Below, piece after piece: positions 63,913-64,000 of a stretch of 64,000 nt of DNA. The position numbers and the translations under genes were made by a program. The number at the start of each line of letters is the position of its first letter. The stretch's first letter is position 1. Under the pieces are notes generated by a model. That model searched no databases. It was not told the origin of the DNA and was given only the letters and a program-made list of their open reading frames with translations. The DNA comes from Roseovarius azorensis (GTDB lineage Bacteria; Pseudomonadota; Alphaproteobacteria; Rhodobacterales; Rhodobacteraceae): the NCBI RefSeq assembly GCF_900109455.1, contig NZ_FOAG01000007.1, positions 62,001 to 126,000 of the forward strand. The letters run 5' to 3'.

Positions 63913-64000
63913 TGGTCTGGCGATCGGACGCGTATCTTTCGACCGCTGGGTCGTCTTCGTCTGGCCCTTGCTGCTGATCCTCGTCGTTTTCATCTCGGCC
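63913..64000 (+). other. Right edge, possible start of another gene
   Basis: One frame encodes a membrane-like peptide (VSFDRWVVFVWPLLLILVVF) that runs off the window without a clear start codon. It may be the beginning of a next exporter-related gene. Confidence 0.25.

Noticed and set aside
1-64000. CRISPR arrays, rRNA or tRNA genes
   Set aside because: No regularly spaced short repeats, tRNA cloverleaf-like sequence or rRNA signature was seen by eye; small RNAs could still be missed.

Overview
This window looks like a mobile-element-rich part of an alphaproteobacterial replicon, probably a large plasmid or chromid of a Rhizobiales or Rhodobacterales species. The evidence is the gene families present (a DUF1403-type protein next to an orphan ScpB, a plasmid-style DUF3991/TOPRIM protein, panB-panC, a malate synthase G with glycolate genes), high GC in coding regions, and many insertion-sequence remnants. 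No rRNA, tRNA, CRISPR array or replication origin was seen. All assignments are from reading the sequence; no database search was run.

Layout. (1) 1-4.3 kb: a serine resolvase running off the left edge, a Phd/PIN toxin-antitoxin pair, a tyrosine recombinase, and a divergent DUF1403-scpB pair. (2) 4.4-9.5 kb: a worn accessory stretch with two diverged MITE-like elements (27-bp terminal inverted repeats), a MaoC-like protein, a broken aldehyde dehydrogenase gene, a GntR/FadR-type regulator and an EthD-like protein inside a 63-bp direct repeat. (3) 9.5-12.7 kb: glcG, malate synthase G, and a glcD stump joined in frame to the malate synthase gene. (4) 12.9-29.2 kb: a catabolic cluster containing a CaiB-type CoA-transferase, a four-gene ABC importer, a GMC oxidoreductase, a glutathione-reductase-like enzyme, an AGPS-like FAD oxidase, a Nu-class-like glutathione transferase, an acyl-CoA ligase and an aldehyde dehydrogenase. 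An IS graveyard at 22.1-23.4 kb interrupts it. (5) 29.5-35.9 kb: a stump of a Nudix-type regulator, an Fe-alcohol dehydrogenase, a thioesterase pseudogene, panB-panC, an SRAP (YedK/HMCES) protein, small hypotheticals, and a TOPRIM-type gene cut by a Tn3-family transposon. (6) 35.8-43.8 kb: nested mobile DNA: a complete Tn3-family unit, IS6, ISL3 and IS110 remnants, a complete IS701-type element and a complete IS1111-type IS110-family element. (7) 43.9-64 kb: efflux and stress genes: a tetR-MFP-RND operon, a second TetR, a divergent HxlR / DODA-like dioxygenase / NmrA-type reductase / DUF5519 group, and two different ABC-2 exporter operons (yhiI-rbbA-yhhJ-like and ybhGFSR-like) separated by an IS5-like remnant.

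How the genes may work together. Palindromes of the form TTGG-N5-CCAA, which match the FadR-subfamily pattern TGGT-N3-ACCA, occur upstream of the GntR regulator, between the CoA-transferase and importer operons, before the AGPS-like oxidase, and before the acyl-CoA ligase. They suggest one regulon covering 7.5-29 kb. Enzyme content (alcohol and aldehyde oxidation, CoA activation, a flavoenzyme of the ether-chemistry family, glutathione enzymes, malate synthase for glyoxylate) fits breakdown of a glycol- or ether-type compound to C2 units. The substrate itself is inference.
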